NCBI GenBank assembly: GCA_022316685.1
Contig: JAKJHU010000024.1
Location: 4,782,501-4,846,500 of the forward strand
Length of the DNA: 64,000 nt
From: Progne subis subis
Taxonomy: Eukaryota; Chordata; Aves; Passeriformes; Hirundinidae
Direction: 5' to 3'
Shown: positions 1 through 13,766 of the stretch, piece by piece
How the letters are laid out: each line of letters begins with the position of its first letter
Position numbering within the stretch: position 1 is the stretch's first letter
The notes under the pieces: generated by a model
The model's database searches: none
Seen by the model: the letters and a program-made list of their open reading frames with translations, nothing else
Told to the model about the DNA's origin: nothing
Translations under genes and position numbers: made by a program

Positions 1-118
1 TGCTGCACATCTAAAAGTTGTTTTCCTTCTGTTTCTGCAATGTCTCCATCATGCCACATCACAATCACGTACCCCACGCCGTGTTTGAGATGTTCACTCC
101 CATCTGTTTTCTTTCTAG
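1..118 (+). other. OLFM3: 3' end of the last OLFM3 intron with splice acceptor
   Basis: This stretch ends in a pyrimidine-rich run (about 96-116) followed by AG at 117-118, a good splice acceptor. The open frame downstream has a codon boundary exactly at 119, so the intron is phase 0. The intron's donor and the upstream exons lie outside the window. The assignment rests on the exon that follows. Confidence 0.85.
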
Positions 119-796
<678 letters not shown>

Positions 797-1000
797 TTTT
801 CTTTCCCTTACCTCCCTCCCTCAAAGCAGTCTCATTTGTGATTAACTCTAAAAGCATCCATCTGTCTCAGTTCCTTTTAATTTACATTTCTTCCTTCATT
901 AAACAAAAGCAACATTTTCTACTATGTAATGCATTTCAAATATGGCTGAACCTGTCAACAATGACCTGTCAGAAATAAAAAGCATCTTAACTCATGATTC
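797..1000 (+). other. OLFM3: OLFM3 3' UTR, proximal poly(A) form
   Basis: The 3' UTR starts after TAA and is AT-rich. The first good signal is AATAAA at 974-979, with an ATTAAA at 898-903 as a weaker alternative. A GT-rich downstream element (about 1006-1027) lies at a suitable distance, so cleavage near 990-1003 is likely. Longer isoforms are possible. The next AATAAA I see is near 3751, so a long UTR of about 3 kb cannot be excluded from sequence alone. Confidence 0.5.
974..979 (+). terminator. Canonical poly(A) signal AATAAA
   Basis: This hexamer lies 178 bases after the OLFM3 stop codon, followed by GT-rich sequence 25-50 bases downstream. It is the best-placed signal for the exon. Confidence 0.55.
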
Positions 1001-1002
1001 TG

Positions 1003-1022
1003 CAAGGTCTGTCAAGACCTTG
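1003..1022 (+). other. Hairpin in the poly(A) downstream element
   Basis: CAAGGTCT and AGACCTTG form a perfect 8-bp stem around the tetraloop GTCA. It sits 24 bases after the AATAAA, where the GU-rich downstream element is expected. An 8-bp stem alone is expected by chance in a window this size; the position is what makes it notable. Confidence 0.35.
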
Positions 1023-1029
1023 TCTTGAA

Positions 1030-4000
1030 AAGCACTAAAGAGGATTTAAATGGCTAAAGACAGTTTTTAAAAGATTATGATCTGCCTTATTTTAGAGTCA
1101 GAGACTAATGGTGGCTTAAATGCATGAATGTCTTTTTTACCTCATTTTTTGTTTTAATATATTGCTTAACTTCAGGAAACATTTTGGTAGTGTCAGACAC
1201 ATGGCACATTGTATTTTTTTATTTATTCAGAAAGAAAGATTTAGGAATTTAATTTACTTAGACAAGGAATAGGATTCATTTTGCCATCATCCAGTTTCAG
1301 ATGTGGTGCTGTACAGTATGTTTTTAAATCTCTTGCAAACATTTTATCAACAGTATGTATTTCTACCATTGTAACCACCATTGTGCAATTGTATCTCTTC
1401 ACTTACGTGAAAGTAAACTAAGTACTATTTTTTATAAAATATATTGAAGCTTAATTGCAGTTTTGGCTATGAGTCAATTGAAAGTGGTAAAAATCTGATA
1501 AAAGGTTGTTATTTCTGAGAAAGACCAGGAGCTTCTCAGATGCATGACTTCTATTCTCAGCCTTGCTTCCTAGACCTCTTCACCACTGGTGCTAACAGGC
1601 ACAATTGCAATTTTGAAGCTTCATACCATTTCCAGCTTTAGAATTCTTTGCTTTGCCCAGTTTTTATCTCCTGCTGCTGGCTTCTGTTTCTCTCTCAGTC
1701 CTTTTCTCCTACTTTCTTCTGCCCTTTGACTACCCTTGTTTATGCTTATCCCTTTGCAAACCAGAGGCTGGAAGGGGCTGGTGCCCACCAGCTGAGAGTG
1801 GGAGTGCATCCCGTGTTTCTGCTGCTCTGGGAACTGAGGAGCACTGGTAAAAGCCAAGCTGGTCTCCATCTGCCTGTCTTCTTATTCATGATAGGAGAAC
1901 ATTTACCTGTCAACAGAACTCTTCTCTGGGATGATAGTAATCACAGAAAATACACCAGGATTGGTGCAAAGCCCAGATGATCAGTGTGGCTCCTGTATTC
2001 ACCATAATTCTTGTTAGGGAACAACATCAAAGCCAAGTTCTTGCAATGAGGTTTGGGGCTTGCTAGCAGTAGAATTGGTACACTCAAATGGATGCCTTCA
2101 AGAAACAGTTGCTGAAAGCTGTGTGGGTTGGTGTACTATGTCACTGGAAACTGGGGGGCAGGGACAGAGGTGCCTAATTGAGAAAGTATATCTTTTGGCA
2201 AAAATAGAAAGAAAGTAACATTGAGCACTAGTAATCAGACTTTTTTATGAGCTGGGCTGTAACATAACAGAAAGAAAACCTGGTGTCTGAAAAATTCTGT
2301 GAAAGCTGCATTCCTCACACTATCTGAGCTTCTGTTTTTTATATCCTTTGAAATTGAAAAGCCAGACATTTTATTTGCTGGTTCTTCTAATGTACCAGCT
2401 GAGACCACCTAAAGACACATTAATGTTTTCATTATTATAAATATGTTTCCATATATGTTTACAAATATGCTTTATAATGCAAGGCCATGTGAAGCTGAAC
2501 AAATTACCTTATTTTTCATACTAGTTACAAAACAAAAAAAATCTAGTAAGGTTTCAGGAACTGATAAAGGAGGCAAAAAACCCTGAAGACAAACAACAAA
2601 TTACATTACAACATGACCAGAGAAAAGTTACTTTCTTACTCCCATCTCCCCTCTCCTGTCTAGATGAAGTAGTAGCTATTGTCCCATACAATCAGTTAAC
2701 TGAATTTGGAAAGACTCAATTCAGCTAAATAGACAAATTAAATCACTTCCCTCCTGTAAGCAGCTTTCCTGTATTGACAATGAAACCTCCTCTGTGACAT
2801 GCGAAAATGTATATGACTACTCGTTAAAAAAGATATTTTATGTCATACAGGGATGTTTTATGAAAATGGAGTATGTTCAGATTTTTATCAAAAGCCATAA
2901 AACAAACCTCAGCCTTTCCCCCATACAGAGTAACTTCAACAAATAGAAGTTTTTTTCAACCAATACAGCATTTGTAAAATCATTAGTCATTAGATTGAGA
3001 AATTAAACTTCTGTCTACTGTATCATCATGAACTAGAAGAATAGTCATGATCACTTTATCTGAAAACAATGATTACTACCATATTTCTTTATAAGAATTT
3101 CATGCTCTATAATTAGCATACATCAGTAGTACAGGTTGATAACAGTTCTTACAATATGATTACTCTCAGCTGATTTCAATACCACTTACAGGGTAACACA
3201 CTCCTCTTAGTCAAAAGAAAGAAACAGACTTCTACAGGATGCTGGAGGTGGATGGAAAAGAGGGGTAGGAAAAGCACCTTTGTAAAGTGGTTTGTCATAC
3301 CAAGATACCCTGCCCTTCTAAATTACTAATGAGTTGAATTACAATATTTAAACAGGAAATAACAGCTTCCATACAAGCAGTACAAAACATGGCAAGACAT
3401 TATGCAGTAACACAACTTTCTGCTAAGGAGCACTCATTTTTCTGTGAATGTGTGGGTCACCTGTCTTTTCAAAATGGGAAATTCCAAAATATATTTCCAT
3501 AAGGCTGAAAACACCATGCTGCAATGCAAGCAGATTTCTGTTGCAAGCTTTGCCTTCATAATTGGGCAGTGCAAGAAGAAAATCTTCATCATGTAGAAGC
3601 AACCTACAAGTTTTATAGGTGAAGCATATACTTCTTATTATGATAACGGGGCACCAACAGTATGGGGGGAGGGGGGGAAACACCTCCTTAAGCATGGGGA
3701 AATTAATTGAAGATTCTGTTTCAGTATCTTAATGACCTCATGTTTCAAGGAATAAAAGGACCTTGTCACTCTTCCACCCAAAATAGGATACCAAAATTTC
3801 ACCAAGCTGTGCTGGCAGCAGAGAGGGATTCAGACAACTCCAAATCTAGCCCAGGAGCACGAATCTGCCAACCCTCCAGGAATCCTGTCCTGAGGGAGCC
3901 TAAGGAACATGAACAGTGCACACCACAAAGCCCATAGCACTCTCCCTGGAAAGGACTGACTACTCCCCAGGACAAAATGGGCAGAACAAACCTTCCCAGA

Positions 4001-5020
4001 GAAAGCTTCCTGGAGAGTAATCATCTTCTCTAGTCCCTTCTGGCAATTTGTGCCAGCAAGCAGCTACCAAGTCTATTGCTAGGTACAAAGGCTGTGCAGC
4101 CTGCCCTGTCTGTCACAGTGTGCCAAACAAACCACCGGAAGGGTGACTGTGGAGCCTCCTCGGCACTGTAATCACTGCTAGCAAAAGATGGGATTCAATT
4201 CGAAAAATTAAAAGAAAATAGCTGACTATGATAGATTGATACAAGGTTTTAATCATAGATTGCTTATATCTAAGAATCCTCCTTTTCAGACAGGCTCAGG
4301 GGCACTAGCTGTCACTCAGCCCAGCAGGCTGGATCTGCAGCAAAGGCTATTTGTTTCAAAGCACAGCCTGAACAAACCTGTTACCTGGTAATCTGTCATA
4401 ATCAATTGCTTAGAAAATGCTAGAGTAGAGATGAACAAACCATTTACAGCAAATTACTCATCCAGTAAATTATATCCTGTTCCAGTTCAAAAATTGCCAG
4501 GGAACAGTTTTGATACATACTGATGTTTGTGCCAGTGTAAATATTTTTTTGAAATCATTTGGATTAGCACCTCTTCCTATAAATCACCCAAGCATTTCCT
4601 GCTGTGAATCTTATATCCTTGACATGCAGAAGGCCGTGCAAAGCATTTGGGCATCTTTTCCACAAAAGGGAACTGAGGGCTGCAGCTGCAGATCTTTGGG
4701 GCAGAGCTCCATCACAGCCTGCTGTGCTGACATGCTCCCCACGCCACTAATTCCCAGGAGAGCAACTCCTGCACCTCGACAGTGCCACAACTGCACCCTG
4801 CCAGAAGCTCACACTCAAAAGGACTCAAGCATGAAAACTACCTTCCACAGACCATACAGCCAATTCCTGAAACTCACTTCCCCACCAAGAATAGAGACCA
4901 CCTTATTGCCAGAAGTAAAAGCAAAGCCCTTCAGTTTTCTAAGCTGAACTTTCCTCAGTAATTCTCTGAACACATTATCATATACATGGACATCAACATG
5001 CAAGTAAATAAATGAACTAT
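1030..5020. other. Non-coding flank downstream of OLFM3
   Basis: I see no supportable gene here. The DNA is AT-rich with a few mildly GC-rich patches (about 1640-1870, 3830-4020, 4640-4830). Open frames up to 145 codons (4510-4947) show no domain or codon pattern. A G-run occurs at 3665-3678. Distal OLFM3 3' UTR sequence may extend into the first part. Confidence 0.6.
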
Positions 5021-5024
5021 AAAA

Positions 5025-5085
5025 TAATCCTAGAATTACAGAATAATGTTATTTTTCCTACAGAAGAGACCATATAGATTATGCA
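5025..5085 (-). repeat. Possible old CR1 LINE 3'-end fragment
   Basis: The stretch reads AATCCTAGAATTACAGAAT, then about 17 bases later GAAGAGACCATATAGATTAT. This resembles the reverse complement of the avian CR1 3' end, where copies of an 8-base ATTCTATG-like unit precede a GGAAGGGACC-like block. The match is short and diverged and was judged from memory of the family. It could be chance in AT-rich DNA. Confidence 0.3.
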
Positions 5086-5668
5086 AATATCATTTTTATG
5101 AGGGCTTCTATAGTCACTCAATGGGAAACTGAGGAAAGACAGCACCAAGTTGCAGAAATTATACAAAAATGACTGTTTTATGTAGTATGGGTTTTGTTTG
5201 GCCCTGGAAAACAGAGATTCTCTATTAATGACCAGAGATTCACTAAACAGAGGTGAGCAGGAGTTTTATCAAAAGTGCAAACACATCATCCTCCTGAATA
5301 TTCTGGTATTATGGTTAATTACCATTCTTATAATCTGTAGACTCCTGTAGACTTCTAGTTGTGGTCAATTGGCGTATTTAGTAAGCATTTCAAGGTAACT
5401 TCTACACTCCTACATCTCTTTCCACAGAAGCCTCTCACCCACATAGCACACATTGTGTCAGGTCACGACTGTGACAAACACAAGGGATATATCTTTGCTG
5501 CAGCTCTCATTAGTCTGGAGGGACTATTCATAAATAGAGAGATTGACCCCTAGATATCAAAATTCTGTTTCTTCCAACACCACCACTGGAGGAAATCCTC
5601 ACTGTTAAAATACAAATCATTTTTATTGATTAGTTGCACCAGCTTTCCATAAAAGCTTCCGGCCTCTT

Positions 5669-5697
5669 AAAGACCAAGGATATTTGTCTTGGTCTTT
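5669..5697. repeat. Inverted repeat, 10-bp perfect stem, 9-nt loop
   Basis: AAAGACCAAG pairs perfectly with CTTGGTCTTT across a 9-base loop; two G-T pairs can extend it. One or two such structures are expected by chance in 64 kb, so no function is implied. Confidence 0.6.
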
Positions 5698-6589
5698 GGC
5701 TCCACCTCTCCATCCGCTGTACAGAAGTACCATTTTCCCTACAAACTATGATATAGCATAGCAGCACAGGGAAGTATATGAGGACACATGAAAATTACAG
5801 CTAACAGGTCAGATTTGCCATATCAAAACAATCTATTTTATTGTGCCTTTTGTACAGAAGTTTGAACCCCTATTTACACAGTTCTTACAGCGAACATGAA
5901 GAACCCATCAGGCCAGAAATACTCATTTTTCTGTCACACATTATCAGCCACCTGCACAAACCACTCCAGCTTATTTTTCTTTGCGTTTTCTCGTATTTTA
6001 TTGGTTCTAATCATCTTGATCTTCACTTAAACCTGCTCCAACCCCTTTCATCTTGCAGCATGTATAAATGAATGGATCTTCAGAGAGAATCCAAACTGCA
6101 CAGAGAATTTATAGTGCAGCAAGTTTCCTCTGGAGAAGGTGTAAATTTATTTTACCAGTTACATAAAATTTAGCTCTAGGATGCCCATAAAACTGCCTAC
6201 AAGCAATAATGATTGTATATCACAGATTGCTCTACAGAAATAATTTAAAACAGTTTCAATATAACTTTCTTCCCTTTTATTTTAGAGGAAATATTTTGTT
6301 TCATATCTGTCATGGTAAGAAATTAATTTAAATTAAATTCATCATTATGCCTAGCAGGTTTAGACATCCATTTTTTCTTTCTGGATGACATCCTCAAAGT
6401 GGTCAGCAGCACTTCCAGCTCCAGGAAAGCATGGCTCACAGTAATTGAGTGTGCATGTTGTCAAAGGTCCTTAGGCCTTTCAAGTTAAGCTCCAAAACTG
6501 TGTCACACCATGCCAACAGGCCATTTATATAGGCTTCCCTCATCTCAGTAAATTTGCCTTGCTGTCACCTTGAAGGACATCCCAGACTG

Positions 6590-7315
6590 ATGGCGGCTCA
6601 GGGCTGTCCCTGTCAGACAGGTGCCTTTTGGAGGTGAAGTGTGCAGGAGAACCGCGGTTTCTCATCGCTGCGGCTCTGACAGCGGCTCATTCCTGGGGGA
6701 AGACGGCACAGCACCTGCCATTCCTGCAGCAGCCACCTCCTGGGGACTGCAAGATAATTTACAGAGGTTAATTTAGACCATTTCGCACTCCATCAGGAAG
6801 GAAAGGACGTTTGTACAAATCTCATTGTTGAGGCTGAGCACCTTGGACACAGAAGTGCTCAGCTTAAGCCCAGCAGAGCTTCTTCAGCTCACCAGCAGTT
6901 GACATTATATTTTCAGTTCTCATGTCAGTGTTTCACTCATTAGCTCAGTTCTGATGAGACAAATATATGTGTCCTAAAGTTCAGCTCCCACACTCTCACA
7001 CTGATTTTTAATGCTTTACCTGATTTGTTTCTGGCCTAGTAAGGAGGCCCCTGTCAATTGGTGAAGTGGCTGGTTAATTCACAGTCACGGTACACCTGCC
7101 ATGGGCAACTCCCTCCAGTAACTTCTGAGGAAAGAAATATCACTTTATATGGAGCTGGTTTGTTCCCTTTATGGAGGAGGAGTCCAAAGGCTGCTCCCAC
7201 AGCCAGGCAGTGTCAGGGACGGGCACCACCCTGGACACAGAACTCTGCCGGCAGCCACACGCAGCCCAGCCGTGCTCAGGAGGAGCGGCGGGTCCATACC
7301 TGAGCGCGTCTGAGG
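6590..7315. other. Two short CpG-dense patches in AT-rich DNA
   Basis: About seven CpGs fall within 6590-6720 and about eight within 7210-7315, while flanking kilobases have very few. Each patch is too short for a classical CpG island. They could be remnants of inserted elements, small unmethylated regulatory sites, or chance. I see no promoter, splice structure or coding frame that would decide between these. Confidence 0.4.
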
Positions 7316-8754
7316 CTCCTGCATCTCTGGGCTTGCTCTCCTCACAGCACAGATCTCATCAAAGTGTGTACAAAAGCAGTCCTGTTCACCAGGCCAAACG
7401 AGGAGGAAAACATGACAATTTTTATATGCTTTGACACTAATTTGGAAGCTGAAGTAGGACTTAGGAGATTCACAGGCCTCATCCTGGCCCTGTGCCCAGG
7501 AATGAATTACACTCTGAAATACTAAACTCCACTCTTAAGGCAAATGCTAAAATGCTGTTATTGTAATAGCAGTGCAATATCATGATAGAGAGCAGAAAAA
7601 TGACATACAGCAGAGCTCCTAATCTGAAATAACACTGTAAAACATAACATATTAAAAAAATTATCTCAATTAAGTGTTTCCCAATATACACTCTAGCTTA
7701 ATAACACATAGTTTTTCAACAGAATATACCAAATACCAGCTCAGTTATTTTATTGATACTACTGAATAATAATATGCATTAAACGACTAGGTAATTATTG
7801 AATTGGATATTATGTACCATCTGAAAATTAATACTTATGTCATTCAACTGACTCACAAAATATTTTTTTAAATTCTGTAATTATGGGCATGGAAAACTGC
7901 TTATTAGCCATATTAGATCAGAACAAGAAAACACAGTTAAATAGAAATACTTTATGCCACAGTGTAGGATGATATTTCTATTAAAGACAAAAATTATAAA
8001 CCAGTATATATAGTGCATCAAACACATATGGATGAAAGAGCTACATAAATTTCAGTTTTGTGTTTCCCTTTCCAAACCGCACTTAGAAAAAGCACAAAAC
8101 CAATTTTATAGGAAATATAGACAGATGCAGATGTAAATACAGACACATGACTGTACCTGGGTTGTAGATGATATTTACAACTACACCTGGAGAGAATATA
8201 GCATGTCTGGGCAAGAGCTTACACACTGAAGCAATAACAGCCAGAAAACAATCCAATATGCAACACAAGAAAACTAATCCCCTGTCAGCCAGACTTCCCA
8301 AAATGGAGATATTTCTTCTACCTGGAACAAAATTATTCATGCCTAGCAGAGGCTGCAGCCAGCCAGAGACTGGGATAGCCATGGCCCCCCATGTGCAGGC
8401 AGTGCCACCATGCAGTGCAAACAGCAAAATATTCATCCTGGGGAAACTGGGAAGCTCTCAGCAGATAGACCTGAAAAATCCTAGTGTTCTACATAATGGT
8501 CACCTGAATTATCAAAGGAATCTTTGTAATAAAGTCAAGCAAACTGTACAGTGTGACAGACTTTGTAAGAAAACAATCTTAGCGTAAACAGCTTCTGTCT
8601 AAGTCGTTTGCCAAAGTTTTGTGCTGCTGTCTAGCTAGTCCACTTGGTGGCACAGACTCAGGAACATTTTGTCCATGTTTTCCACCTGGGCACCCAGGAA
8701 TTAGGGGAGAAAAACTGGGGCGATAAATTAGACTTATTACAGAAATTCTGATAA

Positions 8755-9135
8755 ATAAGCAGATAGCTACAGCAAGTCTAGAAGCACTAATTAGGGTTTT
8801 TTACAACTTTTTTTTCTTATTTGTATTCTTTTGGAATACCTCAGTCATCTGCTAATAAATAGGGATTCCTCTGGCCTGCCAAATAACCCTTTTAAAATAG
8901 CATACACTTACATATATTGAAATAGAAATTGGCCCCATTGTCAAGTCTGGGTGTCTTGACTGTGTGAATCCATCTATCAATATTAACAGCTAAATTACCT
9001 TTCACTGACACTACCGGGCCCCGCCCCTGCAAAATTTCAGAGCCCTTTTACAAGGTGTTTCACTAAGTTACAGAAAAGGGCCTTTGACATTTCAATTAAT
9101 TAGATATATGTTCAACAAATAGTCTTCTGTTTCCC
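8755..9135. promoter_or_regulatory. Candidate conserved non-coding element with GC box
   Basis: The stretch mixes homeodomain-like cores (CTAATTAGG near 8790, CATCTATCAAT near 8970) with a single GC box, CCCCGCCCC, at about 9020-9027 in otherwise AT-rich sequence. This composition is often seen in vertebrate enhancers. I judged this from sequence style only; conservation was not measured. Confidence 0.22.
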
Positions 9136-10330
9136 TTCTACATAAACAATGCTGACTATTAACTTTAAAAGGGGCATTAGGAAACCATATCTGAAAATAT
9201 TTTTATACCAATAAGAGCTGTAGGTTATTAAAAGACTGAATTATTTATGTACCCAGCGATGCTGAGAATGTGTGAACAGCAGGAAGTTTCTCCTCTGTTT
9301 TGCCTCAGTCAGTTCTGAACGATTGGACTCAACAAAGAAGCAATACTGGAGTCAATTTTGGAGAAGTGTAATGGTCTGTGAAATAGGAAAGGTCAGATTA
9401 GGTAATGCATTATTCAGTATAGATTTACACTCTGACTGTATGAATCTCTGACAGATTTAGATCTAAAGCATTTATCAGCACTTTTGGGTGCATTCTTCCA
9501 TTCAGATTTATAAAGATTGAATAAACACATAGCAATGCTTCAAGAAACATAAAAAGGTCAACATTTAAAAACTGTCTCATCGATTTGGACTTTCCCACAC
9601 TTATGGAAATTACTGATCTAGAAAGGTACATGAAAGTTATGAGTAACCCTTTGTGAGCTTTTGCTTCAAAAAGTCAGATAATGCTAAACAGTGGTTACTT
9701 TGGGCTGTCTTTTTGCAATATACATGAGATACCAGCATTTAATCAACTTTAATAATTGTCATTAACATAAAAGTCAGACTGGCAGTATATTGGATAAGTG
9801 ATTTTATTTGTAAATATTGTAGGATGATTTCTGTTTTTTTTCAATGACCATTACAGACTTGTCAGGAATCAAGACTAATCACAAACTTCTGAAGAGTATA
9901 GTTCCACACTTCATTTCAGTAGTAATAAATCCAGTTAAAAAGGTTCCCAGTTTTCCCTTCCTGTTTGTTCCCAGCTCCTTGCTACTACTCACAGCCTATT
10001 TGAGCTGATGCAACTCTGTGGGGTGCTGTGTAATTGACAAATGTCATAATCTAAATAGGAAAAAAAAAAAAATGGGAGGAATACAGAACATTGACAACGA
10101 GACATATTGCCACATAGACACAAAACCAGTGTCTCATGCTGTATACACATGGCACTAGCTGATTTTGGTTTAAAAATTAAGTTAAACAGAAAAGAAAGAT
10201 TTGGGGACAGGATTACAACCTTGAATTGTAGGTTCTTCCAGGCCTCCATCTTGACTATAGTGAAGTTAACACGGCACATAGAATATAAATGTTAAAGCAA
10301 GAACCACAACAGAGGGATGCAACAGATGGA

Positions 10331-10337
<7 letters not shown>

Positions 10338-10363
<26 letters not shown>

Positions 10364-10364
10364 T
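10338..10364. repeat. Poly(T) tract, 27 bases
   Basis: This is an uninterrupted run of T, the longest homopolymer in the window. It could be the poly(A) tail of a minus-strand retrocopy lying to its right, but 10365-10660 resembles no gene or LINE I know. A simple slippage tract is the safer reading. Confidence 0.9.
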
Positions 10365-12949
10365 GAGAAGAATCAAGAAAACTGCCTTAAAAACAAAACA
10401 AACCACTAGGATGTTACAATATCTGTGTAGGAGGAGATCAGAGATGATGGTGAGCTGCTGATAGATTAGGCTGAGTAAACCTCTTTGGGTAAGGAGAGAG
10501 AAAAGCTTTACAAGGATTGTCTGAATTCCACCAGTCCCCACAGCAGTGATTCTCCTGAGTGGCTCTGCTCTGCCTAGATGCCTGTCCAACAGAAAAAGCA
10601 AATCTCAGGCAGGGGCCTCACCCTGTCCCAGCATGGCTTACAAAAACCCAAAGAGATTGAAATAAGGCAGATAATCTTGGCAGGTATTAGACACCAGATA
10701 ACCTGACCCTTACTACTGCACATTTATGTCTAGCTTTTTAATCCCTGTGGTTTGTGCCTAGGTGTTGCTTGCAGATAAGAGCCATCTTTCCTAACCACCA
10801 ACTTTTATTTTACATATACACAGGAGTGAGTTAGAGACCTCCAAATTTCCATTTAATTTTATTATCAAAGAGAGAAACCCAATAGTTTTATTTATATATA
10901 TATTTGTTTGTTTTCATCCTTGTAGATGCAATAGTAGTCCAGTGAGAATATTTTCTTTGTCTATTTAGCTTCCAAGTCATTACATTAAAATGCTATGGAT
11001 AGAAATATTTTTAAAAGAATATATGAAAACACCAGTTTTGCCTTTCTGATTATTTCCGCGGTATCTGAGTTCTCTTCTTTCTAAAATAGCTATCACTTCT
11101 TCAGGAAGTATTTTCTTGAATAAAAGATCCAGGCCCACCCATCTAATTTCAGCAGAAAAGGCTGAAATAAATACCTTTCACAATATATTACAAAATTACA
11201 TGGACTGTAATTTAGCAGATAACCACGAATTTATACAAAACATCTATATGAAAAAGGCACTTTATTAGACAATTTTCTGGCTGAGTAACCCATCTTCAAC
11301 GATCTCCAAACCTGTACTAAGTAACCAAATGTTGCTGTGTCTCTGACCCATGGCAGACAGCTTTTACTGCATTAATATTCTAAAGATTCTTCCATTATTT
11401 CAGTTTTACAGACCCCATTCATCAGTATCACTTACAACAATACTGAGATGCTATCCTAGCATTCAACTACAATTTCCAGAGGTACTAAATAGTTTTTCTC
11501 TCGTTAATAATTCATTACAGACGCTGAAGTTGCCAGATCCTATCAGTCGTGTTGTTCACAAACATTAAGACCAAGGCTTCTTTGGGGGAAAAAATGGTTT
11601 ACCAGCTTCACAGCTACCTTGTGGAAACAAAAACCACTATAAACAGTTAGTTTTCCAGTTACATTTCTGTCTGTGCCGTCACATCAGGGTGGAGCAGCTG
11701 TGTCAAACCTGTTACTCCTGGAGAGAAGAACATCCTCAGGATCACTGCTGAAAACAGCTACACATCTTATGGAGGAGGCTCAGGCTGTATAATGAGTGCC
11801 CAGCTGGTGCTGGTTACTCTATCCCTCTTTATCACTAACCAGTTGTAGTAAAAATAGAATGAAAATTTCTATTTTGGGACTACACCAAGCATAAATTCAA
11901 AGACTGTATTAAACGTAGTCAATAAGAAGGAGAACAGGCAATTCAAAGCCTTAAAATAAATAATCCTACGTTTTATGATCAGGAATTTAGTATGCAGCTT
12001 CTATAATGGTCTACATTTAAATACAATAATACTTTGATGGGACTTACTTTTTCTGCTTGAGAGCTGGATCTCTATTTTGTATACTTTAAAGTATCTAAAC
12101 ACTTATAAAATACCTTTGAGAAAGAAAATTCCCACTAAAACTTGCATATTAAGTTAAGCTTTTCTACTGAGAATATTATTAAATCCCACTAAATCCTATT
12201 TCAATTCAGTCATCAGCAGCTCCATGCATAAATACATAGAAATAATGCTATAAGGGATTATGTCTGTGAAAGAATATCAGCCAGCATTCCTGGTTTGTTC
12301 CCTAGCAACAAAATAATGATGATTCCTAAAAAAAAATAGTTTTAATTTCCCTAAATCAAGAAGTTACTGGTAATATTTTAAATCACTTAAGTACCTTTAA
12401 GAATCTTAGAAAGATCAAACCATGAGAACAACAGGAGATGAGCACTTTTCTTGCTATAGCTTGCATTATGACAGGAATACAGAATAAGGGATTATACCAG
12501 ATTCCCCCCAAATAGTCTGAACATTGAAAATTAAAGATGTCATTAAATGTACAGAAAGATGTATAAAAAAAGCTCTTATATTTGTTTAATAACGTGTGAA
12601 TTTATCCAACAGGGAGAGAAATTTCTTCTGAAACACTCATGACAGGTGAAGAAAGAAGATGCAAAATGTAAAAAATTCCAAAAACACGTTCTAGAAAGAA
12701 AATACTGGGCTTGGTGCTATTCTTTCTTTCCTCTAAGAATACTTCAATGTCCTTAGGAGGTGTTTGATTTAATACCAACACTGAAACAGCATTTTCTTTT
12801 GAATGATGCCCTGCAGTGGCTGCACAAGCAGCCCACCTTTGCTGCATGAGTAAAGACAAGCACATGGAGCCAAATGTATTTCTTGTTTCCAGAGACAGCC
12901 AGTTAAGAAAAACTCTGTAGATGCACATTTAGCCAGTTAATGTAAGCCT

Positions 12950-13120
12950 TCAGCTTTCTGAGGAATTTCTTTATGGCATTTTCTCTGCTGATTTTCTCAT
13001 TATTAAGTTTCATATTTTACAGTTTTAATGAACAGTTGGAGCTTCATTTTGATAGCTGATATTAACAGCCTTTTCCTAAATTCTATAGCAACTCCAAATG
13101 CTCTCTGTGTATGGCCATAC
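12950..13120. promoter_or_regulatory. Candidate conserved non-coding element
   Basis: This stretch lacks repeats and CpGs and contains homeodomain-like and forkhead-like cores (CTCATTATTAAG, GATATTAACAG). It resembles deeply conserved enhancer sequence in style only. It may be ordinary AT-rich DNA. Confidence 0.18.
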
Positions 13121-13741
13121 TTAAATTCAAACAAACTGTCCCAGTTTCTTCACGCTGGCTAGCAGCAAGTATTTCAATTAATGTTTGAGGGATCTTTAGC
13201 AGTCTTTATGGCTGTATTGATAAGACAGAAATGGTAGATTTTTCTGCTTTTGCAGAATTCATGCGACACATGACTGAAAATTACCGTACAAGAGAGCATA
13301 TCATACCCCACAGGAACATCATGTAAAACAAAAAAACAGATCATTCAAGCAGCATAAAAGCATCAAACCTGAATTGAAGCCAGTATTATTTGTTTAGTCC
13401 AGATAAGAATTCAACGTGTGTCATTGGAACTAAAACCTTGAAGAAAGGGATGTTTTGGCTCTAAAACACTAAATTAGAAATTAAAGATATGTGTCTGTGT
13501 GTGTGACTTCAAGAACAGCCCTCATCGTATTGTGTTTGTCTTATTATGTTCTAGAGGCACCTGGATTTAAGATCATTTTCTTCAGCAGTTTCCAAATTCA
13601 TAGTACCAAAAACCAGGATGACTGAGTGACAAGAGAGAGAAACCCGTGTAGTCTACAGACTACTTCAGAATTCCATACCTTGGCCATCACTGATCATGAG
13701 GAAAAATAAGACAAATAGATTAAATGTGCACTCTAATGTCA

Positions 13742-13766
13742 ATTATATTCATGAAATGAATATAAT
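13742..13766. repeat. AT-rich hairpin, 11-bp perfect stem, 3-nt loop
   Basis: ATTATATTCAT and ATGAATATAAT are exact reverse complements separated by GAA. The AT-rich composition raises the chance expectation, so this is a structural note only. Confidence 0.7.

Larger units (their letters stand above)
5090..10330. other. Intergenic, AT-rich with two CpG-rich patches
   Basis: No supportable gene. CpG-rich patches at about 6590-6720 and 7210-7310 stand out (separate entry), as does a GC box near 9021. Open frames such as 8168-8587 (139 codons) and its antisense counterpart are unremarkable. A 9-bp inverted repeat (GCTGAGCAC/GTGCTCAGC) spans 6833-6863. Confidence 0.6.

Noticed and set aside
4510..4947. 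145-codon + strand frame in a GC-richer patch
   Set aside because: Fewer stops are expected with higher GC; no domain or homologue recognised.
8638..8662. CTCF-like CCACTTGGTGGC near 8640
   Set aside because: Key upstream positions of the motif do not match; weaker than the 58849 site.
10338..10660. Poly(T) as the tail of a minus-strand processed pseudogene
   Set aside because: The sequence to its right does not read as any recognisable gene, and no target-site duplication is evident.
13648..13663. 7-bp inverted repeat GTAGTCT/AGACTAC, similar to one near 20845
   Set aside because: Too short to be significant; several are expected by chance.
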